Counted from the stretch's first letter, positions 47,038-56,219 are shown. The stretch: 62,125 nucleotides of DNA from Methanobacteriota archaeon (GCA_002723115.1 PBNL01000017.1:1-62125), one strand, 5' to 3'. Numbers and translations: made by a program. The notes: a model not told the origin generated them from the sequence alone.

Positions 47038-48279
47038 ATGTCCCTCCCAAACCTCAAGTCATTAGCTAGAGACCTCTCTCATGTGGCTTTGTTATTCGAT
47101 GCAAGTGGCACTCGATTGCTGGGTCTTGGGTGTAATCGATCTTTAGAAATAGGAGGAAATCTCAAGGGATTAAACATTCTCAAAGCTTTAGAGGCATTCT
47201 CCTCTAGGGGGACTTGGACTATGGGCTGGATGGGTTATGACTTAAAGAATTCATTCATCGATTTAGAAACTGAGGTTTCAAATGGTTTGGGCTTGCCTGA
47301 TTTAGCATGGTGGGAGCCTGAGGTTGTGATTCGGTGGTCTGACAATGATAAACCAGAAGTAATTCAAGGCGATGAAAAAAGTGAACTTGCCATATTTGGG
47401 TTAAGCGCTATTTCTGAAGACTGCGAGCTGGAGAAGGTGGGGGTAGATGAGATGGTTTGGGCTTGGGAAAAAGAAGAGTATGTAAAGAATTACAATGCAG
47501 TAAAAGATTTGATTCAAGCAGGCGATGTTTATGAATTGAATCTATGCCAAACCCTATCAAGCAACGCCCCCGAATCAGCTAGTTGGACGCTTTTTGCAAA
47601 CTTGTACAATCAAACTAAGGCTCCCTTTAGCTGCTACGTTCAATGTGGTTCGGCAAGAGTAATGAGCGGAAGTCCAGAGAGGTTTTTGCAACGGAAAGGA
47701 AACAAACTCATTTCTCAACCCATAAAAGGAACAACAGGAAGGGGGGCTACTCCTGAAGAAGATGCTCGCTTAATAGATGCATTGAGAAATAGCGAAAAAG
47801 AAAGGGCTGAGAACATTATGATTGCAGACCTCGTTAGGAACGATTTAAGTAGAGTTGCAAAGCGAGGAACAGTGGAAGTAGTTGATTTATGTGGAATTCA
47901 CACATTTGAAACAGTACACCAAATGATTACAGAAGTCAACTGTGAAATTGAAGAATCAACTGGATTATCAGAAATCCTTAAGGCTACTTTCCCAATGGGC
48001 TCAATGACTGGTGCCCCTAAAATCTCTGCTATGAAAAACATAGATGCCTTGGAGGCAAAAGGTCGAGGAGTGTATTCAGGTTCGGTGGGTTATATCTCAC
48101 CAGGGGGAGACTTTGACTTCAACGTTCTTATCCGTAGCTTGTTTCACAATGCACAAACTCAAAAAATCGAAGCCTCAGTTGGTGGAGCGATTACATCATT
48201 GAGTAATGCTGAAGATGAATACAACGAATGCAGGCTCAAGGCCGATGCTCTTATTAAAACAGTAGAAAAGGGTGAGTAA
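47038..48279 (+). CDS. pabB: Aminodeoxychorismate synthase component I
   Basis: PabB converts chorismate to aminodeoxychorismate for folate. The 413-residue protein has the chorismate-binding signatures SPERFLQRKGN, QPIKGTTGRG, IADLVRNDLSRVA and MTGAPKISAMKNI. The compact N-terminus and lack of tryptophan-inhibition features favour PabB over TrpE. No glutaminase gene is adjacent. It overlaps tilS by 8 bp. Confidence 0.88.
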   Translation: MSLPNLKSLARDLSHVALLFDASGTRLLGLGCNRSLEIGGNLKGLNILKALEAFSSRGTWTMGWMGYDLKNSFIDLETEVSNGLGLPDLAWWEPEVVIRWSDNDKPEVIQGDEKSELAIFGLSAISEDCELEKVGVDEMVWAWEKEEYVKNYNAVKDLIQAGDVYELNLCQTLSSNAPESASWTLFANLYNQTKAPFSCYVQCGSARVMSGSPERFLQRKGNKLISQPIKGTTGRGATPEEDARLIDALRNSEKERAENIMIADLVRNDLSRVAKRGTVEVVDLCGIHTFETVHQMITEVNCEIEESTGLSEILKATFPMGSMTGAPKISAMKNIDALEAKGRGVYSGSVGYISPGGDFDFNVLIRSLFHNAQTQKIEASVGGAITSLSNAEDEYNECRLKADALIKTVEKGE

Positions 48280-49600
48280 AGAAAACCAAAACAGATTTGC
48301 AAAAGACCTCAATAAATGTGGGGTGATGGAGGGTGAGCTAGTTTTAGCTACTTGTTCCGGCGGCCCTGATTCTATGCTACTTCTACATGCATTAAAAAGC
48401 ATTGGGGCTAGCTTCGAAGTCGCTCACGTAAATTTCAAACTCAGAGGAGATGAGAGTGATGGAGATGAGGATTTTGTCAGACAGTGGTGTCTAAAAAACA
48501 GCGTGACTTTTCATTGTGAAATCATGGATGCTACTGGAAGAGCAGAAGAAAATGGAAAGGGTATTCAAGACGCTGCAAGAGTATTGCGTTATGAATACTT
48601 TGAAGAGGTTAAAAACCAAATTGATGCTCATGCCATAGTCGTTGCTCACCATGAAAACGATCAAGCTGAGACACTTCTACTCCACCTGATTAGATCGACA
48701 AATCCATCTGCACTCGGTTGTATGTATAATAGAACCGGTGACGTTGTTCGACCAATGCTGAATTGGACAAGGGATGAGATTATTAATTGGCTTGATGAAG
48801 ATGGAGTAGAATATCGAGTTGATTCCTCAAACTCTTCTGACAAGTACACACGAAATAGGATACGTCACGAAGTTCTGCCTCTTTTGGAGAGTATAAGGAA
48901 GGGTACAACTGGTCATTTGGCTGATTGGGCAAATAGGCTTAAGGTGCAAGCAAATGCAGTAGATAGTTCTATGAGTGATGCATCAAGAGATATTGTAGAG
49001 TATTGTGACCTAGATAGTGGTGATGGCGCACTTTGTAAACTTGATCTTCACGCAATGGGTAATTCAATTTGGGGGGATTTGGTTTTGGATAGATTGCTCG
49101 CTGAAAGAGGTTGGCCAATAGGTTCAAGAGAAGAAGCGTTAATCTTGAAAAGAGCAACTGTGGGAGCCCAAATCTCATATGGACCCGATGTTCTCAGACG
49201 TGAAAGAGACTATATATCACTTTCAATAGAAGGCTCTGTTGCAAGAGAAGTCGAACTTGAAAGAAGACTTATTGAAGACCTTAATGGTTTAGAGTTCCCA
49301 AACGACCCAAGTATTCTTTGGGTTGGGGAAGGTGAATTACACGAGCCTGTGGTATGGAGAAAATGGGAACACGGGGATAAGCTCTCTCCTACTGGAATGG
49401 ATGGCTCAGTAAATATCTCAGATCTATTAACCCAATGGAAGGTGCCTAACGGTTTAAAGGAAAACGCCCATGTTTTAGTTGATTCTGAAGGTGATGTTCT
49501 TTGGGCATATGTAACATTCGAAAACACAGTTTTATCAAGAGTATCTAGAAAGGTGAAAGTGAATTTAGGGGGAGCAATAACTGAGTTTAAGGCTAGCTAA
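48272..49600 (+). CDS. tilS: tRNA(Ile)-lysidine synthase
   Basis: TilS adds lysine to C34 of tRNA-Ile(CAU) so that it reads AUA. The PP-loop SGGPDS is at residues 29-34, after the GTG start. FKLRGDESDGDEDFV and VAHHENDQAETLLLHLIR are family marks. The 442 residues include a diverged C-terminal part, as usual. It overlaps pabB by 8 bp. Confidence 0.94.
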   Translation: MSKENQNRFAKDLNKCGVMEGELVLATCSGGPDSMLLLHALKSIGASFEVAHVNFKLRGDESDGDEDFVRQWCLKNSVTFHCEIMDATGRAEENGKGIQDAARVLRYEYFEEVKNQIDAHAIVVAHHENDQAETLLLHLIRSTNPSALGCMYNRTGDVVRPMLNWTRDEIINWLDEDGVEYRVDSSNSSDKYTRNRIRHEVLPLLESIRKGTTGHLADWANRLKVQANAVDSSMSDASRDIVEYCDLDSGDGALCKLDLHAMGNSIWGDLVLDRLLAERGWPIGSREEALILKRATVGAQISYGPDVLRRERDYISLSIEGSVAREVELERRLIEDLNGLEFPNDPSILWVGEGELHEPVVWRKWEHGDKLSPTGMDGSVNISDLLTQWKVPNGLKENAHVLVDSEGDVLWAYVTFENTVLSRVSRKVKVNLGGAITEFKAS

Positions 49601-49671
49601 ATTCCCAATCAATCACAAAGTGCTTTTTGTATCCAAATGAGAAGTTATCTTTACCGCTCAAAGATTTTGAT

Positions 49672-51642
49672 ATGAAAAGTCTCAAACCTGCATTTTTAGC
49701 TGTACTCAGCTTTTTCCTTTTTGCCTCGATATGCAATGTTGCTTTTGGCCAAATTGAAGACCCCGCTCATTGGAGTGTAGAGCTTTATGAATCTGCCGAA
49801 GATGGCAAGGTCGACCTAGTATTTTCTTGTAAACTCGACAAGGGATGGAAGGTATACTCTCAGAAGGTAGACCCAATGAACGGCCCAGTGCCAACATATT
49901 TTGACTACTCTACTCCTGAAGGAGTTGCTAAGCCCGATGTAGTTGAAGAATGTGATCCAATTGTGGAATACGACCCCAACTTTATGGTGGATCTTATGTT
50001 CTTCAAGAAAGTTGGATACTACTGGGCAACATTAGATTTAAGCGGAGTATCAGCAACAGATAGTATCGGTGGATTCTACACATACATGGTATGCAATGAT
50101 GAAATGTGTCTTCCTCCAACTGATGTAGATTTCAAAATCTCTGCAAGCGATATCAAGCCTGCAACTGACAGACCTACTTATTGCAAAAAGAAAGAGAAGA
50201 AGCCTGAAGGAGATGATAAAGGCGAAGAGGGTGAAGAGGGTGAAAAAGGGCTTATTTGGATTTTCTTAATGGGATTCGGTATTGGGTTTGCAGCGCTATT
50301 CACTCCTTGTGTATTCCCTATGATCCCTATGACTGTAAGCTTCTTCACTAAGACTAGTAAGACCAAATCAGAGGGAATTAGAAACGCGTTGCTTTACGGT
50401 TTCTTTATAATCTTCATTTATACAGGCCTGGGACTTGCGCTTACTGCAATGTTTGGTGTAGATGTGATGAATGTCATTTCTACTGACCCGTATTTCAATG
50501 TATTCCTATTCTTACTACTGATGGTATTCGGTGCAAGCTTCTTAGGAGCATTTGAAATTCAGCTTCCACAGAGTTGGGCAAACAAAGCAGACAAGGCATC
50601 TGACAGAGGCGGCATCATTGGCATTTTCTTTATGGCTGCCACACTGGCAATTGTTTCGTTCTCGTGTACTGGACCTCTTGTGGGTGGTGCACTAGCCGGA
50701 GCAGCTACTGGATCATTTGCTGCCCCTACTGCCGTAATGCTTGGGTTCTCAATCGCTCTTGCACTTCCATTTATGTTCTTTAGTGCCTTCCCAGGGTATT
50801 TAAATTCGCTTCCTTCTTCAGGTGGGTGGTTGAATAACGTGAAGGTTGTGTTGGGATTAGTTGAAATAGGGTTTGCTTTCAAATTCTTGAGCAATGCTGA
50901 CCTTGTGCTGCAATTAGGGCTGCTTCAAAGAGAGTTGTTCATTGCTATTTGGGTTGCTGTTTGCCTGGCGATTGCGATATATCTGTTTGGGTGGATTACT
51001 CTTCCTCACGATACGAAAGCTGAAAGAATAGGAGTGTTCCGTTTCAGCATTGGATTGATCTTCTTGACTCTTAGTATTTACTTAATCCCTGGAATGTGGG
51101 GTGCTCCAGTTAACTTAATCTCTGGGTTCCCACCACCGGCGTTCTATTCTGAATGGAGTGGAGGAGCACATGGTTCAGTTGCTGAAAGCGGAGGCCACAA
51201 TAATGGGTATGTTGAGGCTTTATATAGAGATTATGATGAGGGAATGTCTGTAGCTAAAGCTGAGGGCAAGCCAATGCTACTTGACTTTACAGGTTGGGCA
51301 TGTGTAAACTGTAGAAAGATGGAGGAGCAAGTTTGGACTGATTCTAGAGTAGCTCAAATTTTAACTGAAGATGTGGTGCTAGTGTCTCTTTATGTTGATG
51401 ATAGGACTGAACTACCAAAGGATGAATGGAGAAAGGAAGAGTATGGTGGAAAAGAGTTTAACATTAAGACTATAGGCAAAAAATGGTCTTATATGCAGGC
51501 TTCTAAATACAATAGAAATGCACAACCATTCTATGTAATGGTTGACCACAATGGAAACAAAATTGGCGATTCAGCAGGTTATGATAGTAATCCAGACGTA
51601 TTCATCGATTACTTGAATGATGCATTGAGTCAATTCAAATAA
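49672..51642 (+). CDS. dsbD: Thiol:disulfide interchange protein, DsbD-like
   Basis: DsbD moves reducing power across the inner membrane. From the ATG at 49672: signal peptide (MKSLKPAFLAVLSFFLF), N-terminal periplasmic domain (about 25-165), an acidic linker rich in Glu/Lys/Gly, eight membrane helices with the redox cysteines in FTPCVFPMIP and SFSCTGPLVG, and a C-terminal thioredoxin domain with Cys544/Cys547 in ACVNCRK. An in-frame ATG at 49627 would spoil the signal peptide. Confidence 0.92.
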   Translation: MKSLKPAFLAVLSFFLFASICNVAFGQIEDPAHWSVELYESAEDGKVDLVFSCKLDKGWKVYSQKVDPMNGPVPTYFDYSTPEGVAKPDVVEECDPIVEYDPNFMVDLMFFKKVGYYWATLDLSGVSATDSIGGFYTYMVCNDEMCLPPTDVDFKISASDIKPATDRPTYCKKKEKKPEGDDKGEEGEEGEKGLIWIFLMGFGIGFAALFTPCVFPMIPMTVSFFTKTSKTKSEGIRNALLYGFFIIFIYTGLGLALTAMFGVDVMNVISTDPYFNVFLFLLLMVFGASFLGAFEIQLPQSWANKADKASDRGGIIGIFFMAATLAIVSFSCTGPLVGGALAGAATGSFAAPTAVMLGFSIALALPFMFFSAFPGYLNSLPSSGGWLNNVKVVLGLVEIGFAFKFLSNADLVLQLGLLQRELFIAIWVAVCLAIAIYLFGWITLPHDTKAERIGVFRFSIGLIFLTLSIYLIPGMWGAPVNLISGFPPPAFYSEWSGGAHGSVAESGGHNNGYVEALYRDYDEGMSVAKAEGKPMLLDFTGWACVNCRKMEEQVWTDSRVAQILTEDVVLVSLYVDDRTELPKDEWRKEEYGGKEFNIKTIGKKWSYMQASKYNRNAQPFYVMVDHNGNKIGDSAGYDSNPDVFIDYLNDALSQFK

Positions 51643-51729
51643 AAAGTAAGCATTAGGGTTGACAAACGTCATTAACAAAGTCAGTGTCCACGCACACAAA
51701 ACAATTTTATAAGGCCAATAGATTCTTGT

Positions 51730-51737
51730 GAAATTTG
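51730..51737 (+). promoter_or_regulatory. Possible -7 box GAAATTTG for gmhA
   Basis: Seven of eight matches to TAnnTTTG, 4 nt before the ATG at 51742. It supports the longest start of gmhA. Confidence 0.4.
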
Positions 51738-51741
51738 TTAC

Positions 51742-52362
51742 ATGTTGAAAATACCTCTTACCTTACGCATGATGCATAAGATTCCAACAGCACGTTCTCA
51801 CTTCAAGGAGTCGTTTTCGATTATTTCTAAAGTAATCGACGACGAGCAGTTCTTGGACTCAGTGGATCTAGCATCGAGCATTATTGCTTCTACAATTGAA
51901 AAGGGAAAGAAGATTATTTCATGTGGTAATGGAGGTTCTATGTGTGATGCAATGCATTTTGCTGAAGAACTAAGTGGTAAATACCGAGATGACAGACCTG
52001 CGTATCCCGCATTTGCATTAAGCGACCCATCTGCAATGACATGCATTGGTAATGACTACGGATTTGAAAATGTCTTTGCTAGACAAATTGAAGCTTTAGG
52101 GAGTGATTTCGACATATTACTTGCAATCTCTACTAGTGGCAATAGCCCCAACATCCTCAAAGCGGCTGAAAGGGCTAAAGAAAATGACATGATAGTTATT
52201 GCATTGACGGGAAACGATGGCGGTAAACTAGCAAAGCTTTGTGATCATGAAATCAGAATACCTTGGGAAGGCTATTCTGACAGGATTCAAGAATTGCACA
52301 TTATGTGTATTCACGCCATAATTTCTGGTGTTGAATCCCAGCTCAAAATAAAGGGGCTGTAA
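51742..52362 (+). CDS. gmhA: Phosphoheptose isomerase (SIS domain)
   Basis: GmhA turns sedoheptulose 7-phosphate into heptose 7-phosphate for LPS. The SIS domain shows SCGNGGSMCDAMHFAEEL, AISTSGNSPNILKA and ALTGNDGGKLA. Its 206 residues are slightly long; ATGs at 51769 and 51772 are alternatives, but only 51742 sits 4 nt from a -7-like box. With the RfaE2-type gene it covers two steps of heptose activation. Confidence 0.92.
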   Translation: MLKIPLTLRMMHKIPTARSHFKESFSIISKVIDDEQFLDSVDLASSIIASTIEKGKKIISCGNGGSMCDAMHFAEELSGKYRDDRPAYPAFALSDPSAMTCIGNDYGFENVFARQIEALGSDFDILLAISTSGNSPNILKAAERAKENDMIVIALTGNDGGKLAKLCDHEIRIPWEGYSDRIQELHIMCIHAIISGVESQLKIKGL

Positions 52363-52372
52363 ATAATTTTTA

Positions 52373-53656
52373 ATGGTAATTCAAACCTTTGGGTTTGTCG
52401 GCAATGCTGGCAAACCAGCATTTGTACGCATTGAACTTAGAATAGAACGAGGTTTCTTATTCAGAGTCTCAGGAGTAGCTTATTCATCAGCTGAATCACT
52501 TCAAGCAAGAGTAAGATCAGCACTTTTGTCGTGTAATTATAGATGGCCTGGAAAAGCAATAACGATAAATATTTCGCCATCAATAGAAGCTAGGTGTACT
52601 CCACAACTTGACTTACCTATAGCTATTGCAATACTTGCTTCCGAGGGAATAATTAAACAACAATTAGTAAAGGACAAGGCATTCTCCGGAGAATTAGGAC
52701 TAGATGGTAGCATAAGAAAGCCAAACAACTTTCAACAGACTAATAGCTTGAAAAGTTCTGAATTAATCTCTATAAAATCAGTCATTAATCTTGACTCAAC
52801 TTTACTTAAGTCAAAAAAATTAATTGAATTAATAAAACTGATAAACAATAACTCAAATACTTGCATTTATAGAACATATAGAGATAACAAGCGTCAAACA
52901 TCAAACAAAATAAAAGAAACTAATGAAATAAACGACCCAAAAAATACCCACATCCACTTCGTTTCATTTCTAAATATTAAAGGAGAAACAAATGCCAAAA
53001 GAAAAGCACTAATAGCTGCTGCTGGGCGAAATCATACAATAATAATTGGTCCACCAGGATCAGGCAAAAGCAGCCTAGCAATAATAATACACTCGATACA
53101 AACTGATACCGGCGATCAGAGCCTCCCATGGCGAGCTCAACAATCATCAACATCTGCAGCCGGTCTGATAGGTTCATGGCAACCACACTCTTCTGGTAGT
53201 GGAACTCTAAATCGAGGAGAGTGGAGCCTCGCCGGGAAAGGCGTACTGTTCATGGACGAGTGGCCTGAGTTTTCACGAGACGCCATCGAAGCATGTCGAG
53301 TACCAATGGAGACCAGCCATATCGCCTTGGCCAGGGCGAGCGGAAGCTTTACCCTTACGGCAGAGGCACAATTAATTGCGGCTTTGAACTCATGCCCCTG
53401 TGGAAAGGGATCAGAGAACATGGATTCATGCTTCTGCTCGCCCGGGGAGGCTCGTCGGTACGTTAATCGTGTAAGCGGCCCTGTAGCTTATAGGTTTGGG
53501 GTACATATAGAAATGGAAAATTTTAATAAAATTGATGATTTTGGTTGTTTTAGTGAAATTCTAGAAGGTTTTGATCAAAAAATTAATCTTTTTTCACTTA
53601 AAAGTCATAAAAATGTGAAATTATTCGATTCAGAGATAGAAAGCAGAATAAATTAA
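52373..53656 (+). CDS. comM: ComM-like Mg-chelatase AAA+ protein, N-terminal and core part of a split gene
   Basis: ComM is a helicase aiding recombination during transformation. The first 115 residues match its N-terminal domain (TFGFVGNAG to FSGELGLDG). The core has Walker A GPPGSGKS (226-233), Walker B GVLFMDE (290-296) and ALNSCPCG. The usual PFRAPHH box reads LPWRAQQ and the DRIDIH box YRFGVH. Residues 118-210 are an Asn/Lys/Ile-rich linker in very AT-rich DNA. The frame stops at 427 residues, before the C-terminal domain found at 54090-54344. Probably decaying. Confidence 0.6.
   Translation: MVIQTFGFVGNAGKPAFVRIELRIERGFLFRVSGVAYSSAESLQARVRSALLSCNYRWPGKAITINISPSIEARCTPQLDLPIAIAILASEGIIKQQLVKDKAFSGELGLDGSIRKPNNFQQTNSLKSSELISIKSVINLDSTLLKSKKLIELIKLINNNSNTCIYRTYRDNKRQTSNKIKETNEINDPKNTHIHFVSFLNIKGETNAKRKALIAAAGRNHTIIIGPPGSGKSSLAIIIHSIQTDTGDQSLPWRAQQSSTSAAGLIGSWQPHSSGSGTLNRGEWSLAGKGVLFMDEWPEFSRDAIEACRVPMETSHIALARASGSFTLTAEAQLIAALNSCPCGKGSENMDSCFCSPGEARRYVNRVSGPVAYRFGVHIEMENFNKIDDFGCFSEILEGFDQKINLFSLKSHKNVKLFDSEIESRIN
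53100..53490 (+). other. G+C-rich island within comM
   Basis: This stretch encodes the Walker A to Walker B and sensor core of the ComM-like protein and is clearly richer in G+C, with C- or G-ending codons (GCC, CTC, CGG, GGG), than any neighbour. It is flanked by AT-rich DNA on both sides (about 52740-53030 and 53500-54090). Recent exchange of this core with a foreign comM is one reading; relaxed drift of the flanks is another. Confidence 0.5.
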
Positions 53657-54089
53657 TTTTTAAAATATTGTAAATTCAATGACTATTTGACAAATAAATT
53701 GACTTTTTTGACATTTATGAAACATATATAAAACAATTCTGCAATTTTAACCAATTATTTAAAGAAAATTGAAGTAAAAGCAAATAAATTAGATTTAGAG
53801 CTAATTAATCGATAAAAATGTGCATTTATTGATAAAAACAGCAATAATTATATGCTTTTATTAGATAAATTGAATAAAAATGCTATTTTTCAACAACTTA
53901 TCGAGTTCATAATAAAAGCACGTTTATCTAGCTCCTCTAATTTAATTGACAGTAAAACAGGTAAAAACAGCAAAAAATCGACTGAAAATGCCATAAAAGT
54001 GATTGATTTAATCAATTTCTTGAATTTATTTGAAATTATCAGACTAGAATTTGAATTTTGGGGTTTTGCAAAAGACCAAGTAAAAAAAG
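53657..54089 (+). other. Extremely AT-rich gap between the comM parts, no supported gene
   Basis: No gene is supported here. The first 195 bp are mostly A and T, with repeated words such as AAATAAATT, TTGAC and GATAAAAA. A frame of 82 codons (53852-54100) is open in the same frame as the upstream part and could be remnant comM C-terminal sequence, but I see no convincing motif. In-frame stops at 53654, 53729 and about 53813 separate them. An A7 tract lies at 54082-54088. No DnaA-box cluster is visible. Confidence 0.5.
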
Positions 54090-54344
54090 GTGAAAAGTGA
54101 AAAGGAAAATGGGACTACACTGTCATTAGATCATGAGGCATCAAATTGGCTTGAATCATTTATGCCAGTAGGTGAGATAACAGAAAGAGGGCGTCAGCAT
54201 ATAATTGATGTAGCTACAACTGCTGCCTTACTAGATAACTGGAATTCAATTAAGGGTAAGCATATAATTGAGTCTGCTGAGTGCAGACTATTTGATAGAG
54301 ATTCTTGGGTTAGAGCAATAAATGACAACAGCATCCCCAAGTAA
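54090..54344 (+). pseudogene. ComM C-terminal domain fragment
   Basis: The 84-codon frame starts with GTG. Residues from about 30 (ITERGRQHIIDVATTAALLD) match the place and pattern of the ComM C-terminal helices, usually LSARAYDRILKVARTIADL, and it continues KHIIESAECRLFDRDSW, like AEAIQYRSLDRE. It is in a different frame from the N-terminal part and about 390 bp further away than normal ComM spacing. It may be dead or a separately translated subunit. Confidence 0.5.
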
Positions 54345-54361
54345 AATAGACAAGATGGTCA

Positions 54362-54369
54362 TAAATTAG
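54362..54369 (+). promoter_or_regulatory. Possible -7 box TAAATTAG for the gamma-carbonic anhydrase gene
   Basis: Seven of eight matches to TAnnTTTG, 4 nt before the ATG at 54374. Confidence 0.4.
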
Positions 54370-54373
54370 AACC

Positions 54374-54913
54374 ATGGTTAAACAGCGTCAACATCCAGTA
54401 ATTTTACCTGCTAGAGGGAACTCTCCAGATATACACGAATCAGTATGGCTGGCTCCAAATTGCACTGTTGTTGGAGAAGTAATATTAAGAGAAGAAAGTA
54501 CAGTTTGGTTTGGAGCAGTAGTTAGGGGCGATGTAGCATCTATAACTGTTGGTTCCAAAGTAAATATTCAAGATGGTGCCGTAATACATGGCACATATGG
54601 CCAATCAACTACAGTTCTTGAGGATAGAGTAAGCATAGGACATAATGCAATTGTTCATGGAGCAAGAGTATGTAAAGGAGCTCTTATTGGAATGGGAGCT
54701 GTGGTAATGGATAATGTGGTTGTTGGAGAGGGGGCTGTAGTAGCTGCAGGGGCAGTAGTTCTTGAAGGCACTGAAATACCTCCTCGCACTTTATTTGCAG
54801 GAGTCCCTGCAAAACTTCGAGGTGCCGTTAGACAAGACCTACAAGAGCATCTTAGCAAAACTGCTGATAGATATGTTGAATATGCAGAGTGGTTTAGAGG
54901 ATCAGAGGTTTAA
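54374..54913 (+). CDS. Gamma-carbonic anhydrase family protein (left-handed beta-helix)
   Basis: This 179-residue hexapeptide-repeat protein has the gamma-CA pattern: VWLAPNCTVVGEV, STVWFGAVVRGDVASI, IQDGAVIHG and SIGHNAIVHGARV, where the histidines can bind metal. Many relatives lack measured carbonic anhydrase activity, so a general metal-binding scaffold is possible. Its last 12 bp overlap the convergent murI. Confidence 0.88.
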   Translation: MVKQRQHPVILPARGNSPDIHESVWLAPNCTVVGEVILREESTVWFGAVVRGDVASITVGSKVNIQDGAVIHGTYGQSTTVLEDRVSIGHNAIVHGARVCKGALIGMGAVVMDNVVVGEGAVVAAGAVVLEGTEIPPRTLFAGVPAKLRGAVRQDLQEHLSKTADRYVEYAEWFRGSEV

Positions 54914-55711
54914 TTCTACTTCTTCTAAATCTATATCAGCTCCAAAAAATCTTTGAGCTCCTAATCTAAAATTATCTGTCAAATCACTTACCTGAAATCT
55001 CCTGAAGGAGTGCTCGTCAGTGCTTAGAATATTGTTATCAATAAGCTTCTGCTTTAGGGTCTTAGCAATTATCAGAGGAGGGTCTATTACATCAACAGAA
55101 ACTGGCAAAAGTTTCATTACGTCCTTCCTTACTAATGGATAATGAGTACAGCCTAAAATCATTGAATCTACACGGTCGAAGTAGCCGTCATCTAAATACG
55201 CCTCTAACACAGCACCAGGTATTGTGTCATTGTAAAACCCCTCCTCTATAGCAGAGGCCAATAACGGTGTGGGCCTTGAAAGTAGGTTAATCTGCACCCC
55301 ACCTAATAAGTTGTGTTTATCAATTGCTCTTGAATAAAGACCCGAGCTAATAGTAGCTCTTGTACCTATCAACCCCACACAATTTGTATCCTCTTCTTGA
55401 AACAAATGTTCTACTACTGGATGAACCATGTCTATAACAGGAATGTTTGGCCCAACAGCCTCTCTGATTTGTTCTAATGCATTACTAGAAGCTGAATTAC
55501 ATGCTACAACAATAGCCTTACAACCGCTATTGACGAGATGTAAGGCTATACGTGTAGAGTATTTTCTAATTAACTCTGGAGACTTTTCACCATATGGAAG
55601 GTGGGCTGTGTCACCAAAGTAAAGAATGCTCTCATTGGGTAGTAAATCACAGGCAGCTCTAGCAACCGTTAAGCCGCCAATTCCAGAATCGAATATGCCT
55701 ATTGGACCCAA
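54902..55711 (-). CDS. murI: Glutamate racemase
   Basis: MurI supplies D-glutamate for peptidoglycan. The 269-residue enzyme has IGIFDSGIGGLTVA (Asp8), the first catalytic Cys71 in ACNSASSNAL and the second Cys188 with His190 in GCTHYPL. It begins with TTG 7 nt after the ompH stop; no ATG suits better. It ends the long reverse-strand envelope run. Confidence 0.94.
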   Translation of the reverse strand: MGPIGIFDSGIGGLTVARAACDLLPNESILYFGDTAHLPYGEKSPELIRKYSTRIALHLVNSGCKAIVVACNSASSNALEQIREAVGPNIPVIDMVHPVVEHLFQEEDTNCVGLIGTRATISSGLYSRAIDKHNLLGGVQINLLSRPTPLLASAIEEGFYNDTIPGAVLEAYLDDGYFDRVDSMILGCTHYPLVRKDVMKLLPVSVDVIDPPLIIAKTLKQKLIDNNILSTDEHSFRRFQVSDLTDNFRLGAQRFFGADIDLEEVELNL

Positions 55712-55718
55712 AAGAGAA

Positions 55719-56219
55719 TTATAGTCCTAGTTTAGTTTTTACAAGGTCTGTCACATCCTCTCCACCATTGTAAAGAGTTGCACCCATGCTTGAATCAAAA
55801 ATGTAGGTAAAGCCATGAGCCTTTCCAACTTCCTGAATAGCAACTTGTACTTTTTCTATCATAGGAGTAAGCAAGCTTTCTTCCATACGAGCAAGATCCA
55901 TTTGAACCGTTTGTCCAAACTCTTGTAATCCTTGATCTAACGCCTGCAGTTCTTTCTCCTTTTGACCACGTATAGCATCTGGCCAAGTAGCAGCTTTTGC
56001 TTGATACTCTCCATACTTTGTTTGAAGCTCATCTTGCATTCGCAACATTTCTGACTCATACTCCTTTGCCGCTGACTCAATCGTTTGCTGTGCGTCTACT
56101 CTTTCAGGAAGGCTAAGCAATAATGACTGAGCATCAATATGGCCAAATTTTTGAGCTTGTGCTCCAAACGATAGGCCCGCAAAAAGAGCCATTAGGATAA
56201 AAATATTTTTCATTTTCAT
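55719..56219 (-). CDS. ompH: OmpH/Skp family periplasmic chaperone, copy 1
   Basis: Skp holds unfolded outer-membrane proteins on the way to BAM. The 166-residue protein has a signal peptide (residues 1-22, ending GAQA), a beta strand KFGHIDAQSLL and a long charged coiled coil (about 40-120), then SLLTPMIEKVQVAIQEVGKA. It is the second of two Skp-like genes after bamA, a standard Bacteroidota arrangement. Confidence 0.92.
   Translation of the reverse strand: MKMKNIFILMALFAGLSFGAQAQKFGHIDAQSLLLSLPERVDAQQTIESAAKEYESEMLRMQDELQTKYGEYQAKAATWPDAIRGQKEKELQALDQGLQEFGQTVQMDLARMEESLLTPMIEKVQVAIQEVGKAHGFTYIFDSSMGATLYNGGEDVTDLVKTKLGL

Noticed and set aside
53137..53421. A reverse-strand open frame of 94 codons in the G+C-rich comM core.
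   Set aside because: It is the mirror of the conserved ATPase core; it lacks recognisable domains and probably stays open only because of the local composition.
53657..53851. The AT-rich block as a replication origin.
   Set aside because: I found no cluster of DnaA boxes, no dnaA or other replication gene nearby, and the block lies inside a broken gene.
54082..54100. An A7 tract at the junction of the 53852-54100 frame and the comM C-terminal fragment, as a programmed frameshift site.
   Set aside because: The needed shift is +1, whereas A AAA AAA favours -1 slippage by ribosomes, and stops at 53654, 53729 and about 53813 already break the frame upstream. Simple decay explains it better.
53852..54100. 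The 82-codon frame as an independent gene.
   Set aside because: It is low-complexity, Asn/Lys/Ile-rich and without a start signal or motif. It is in the comM frame and is better seen as remnant sequence.
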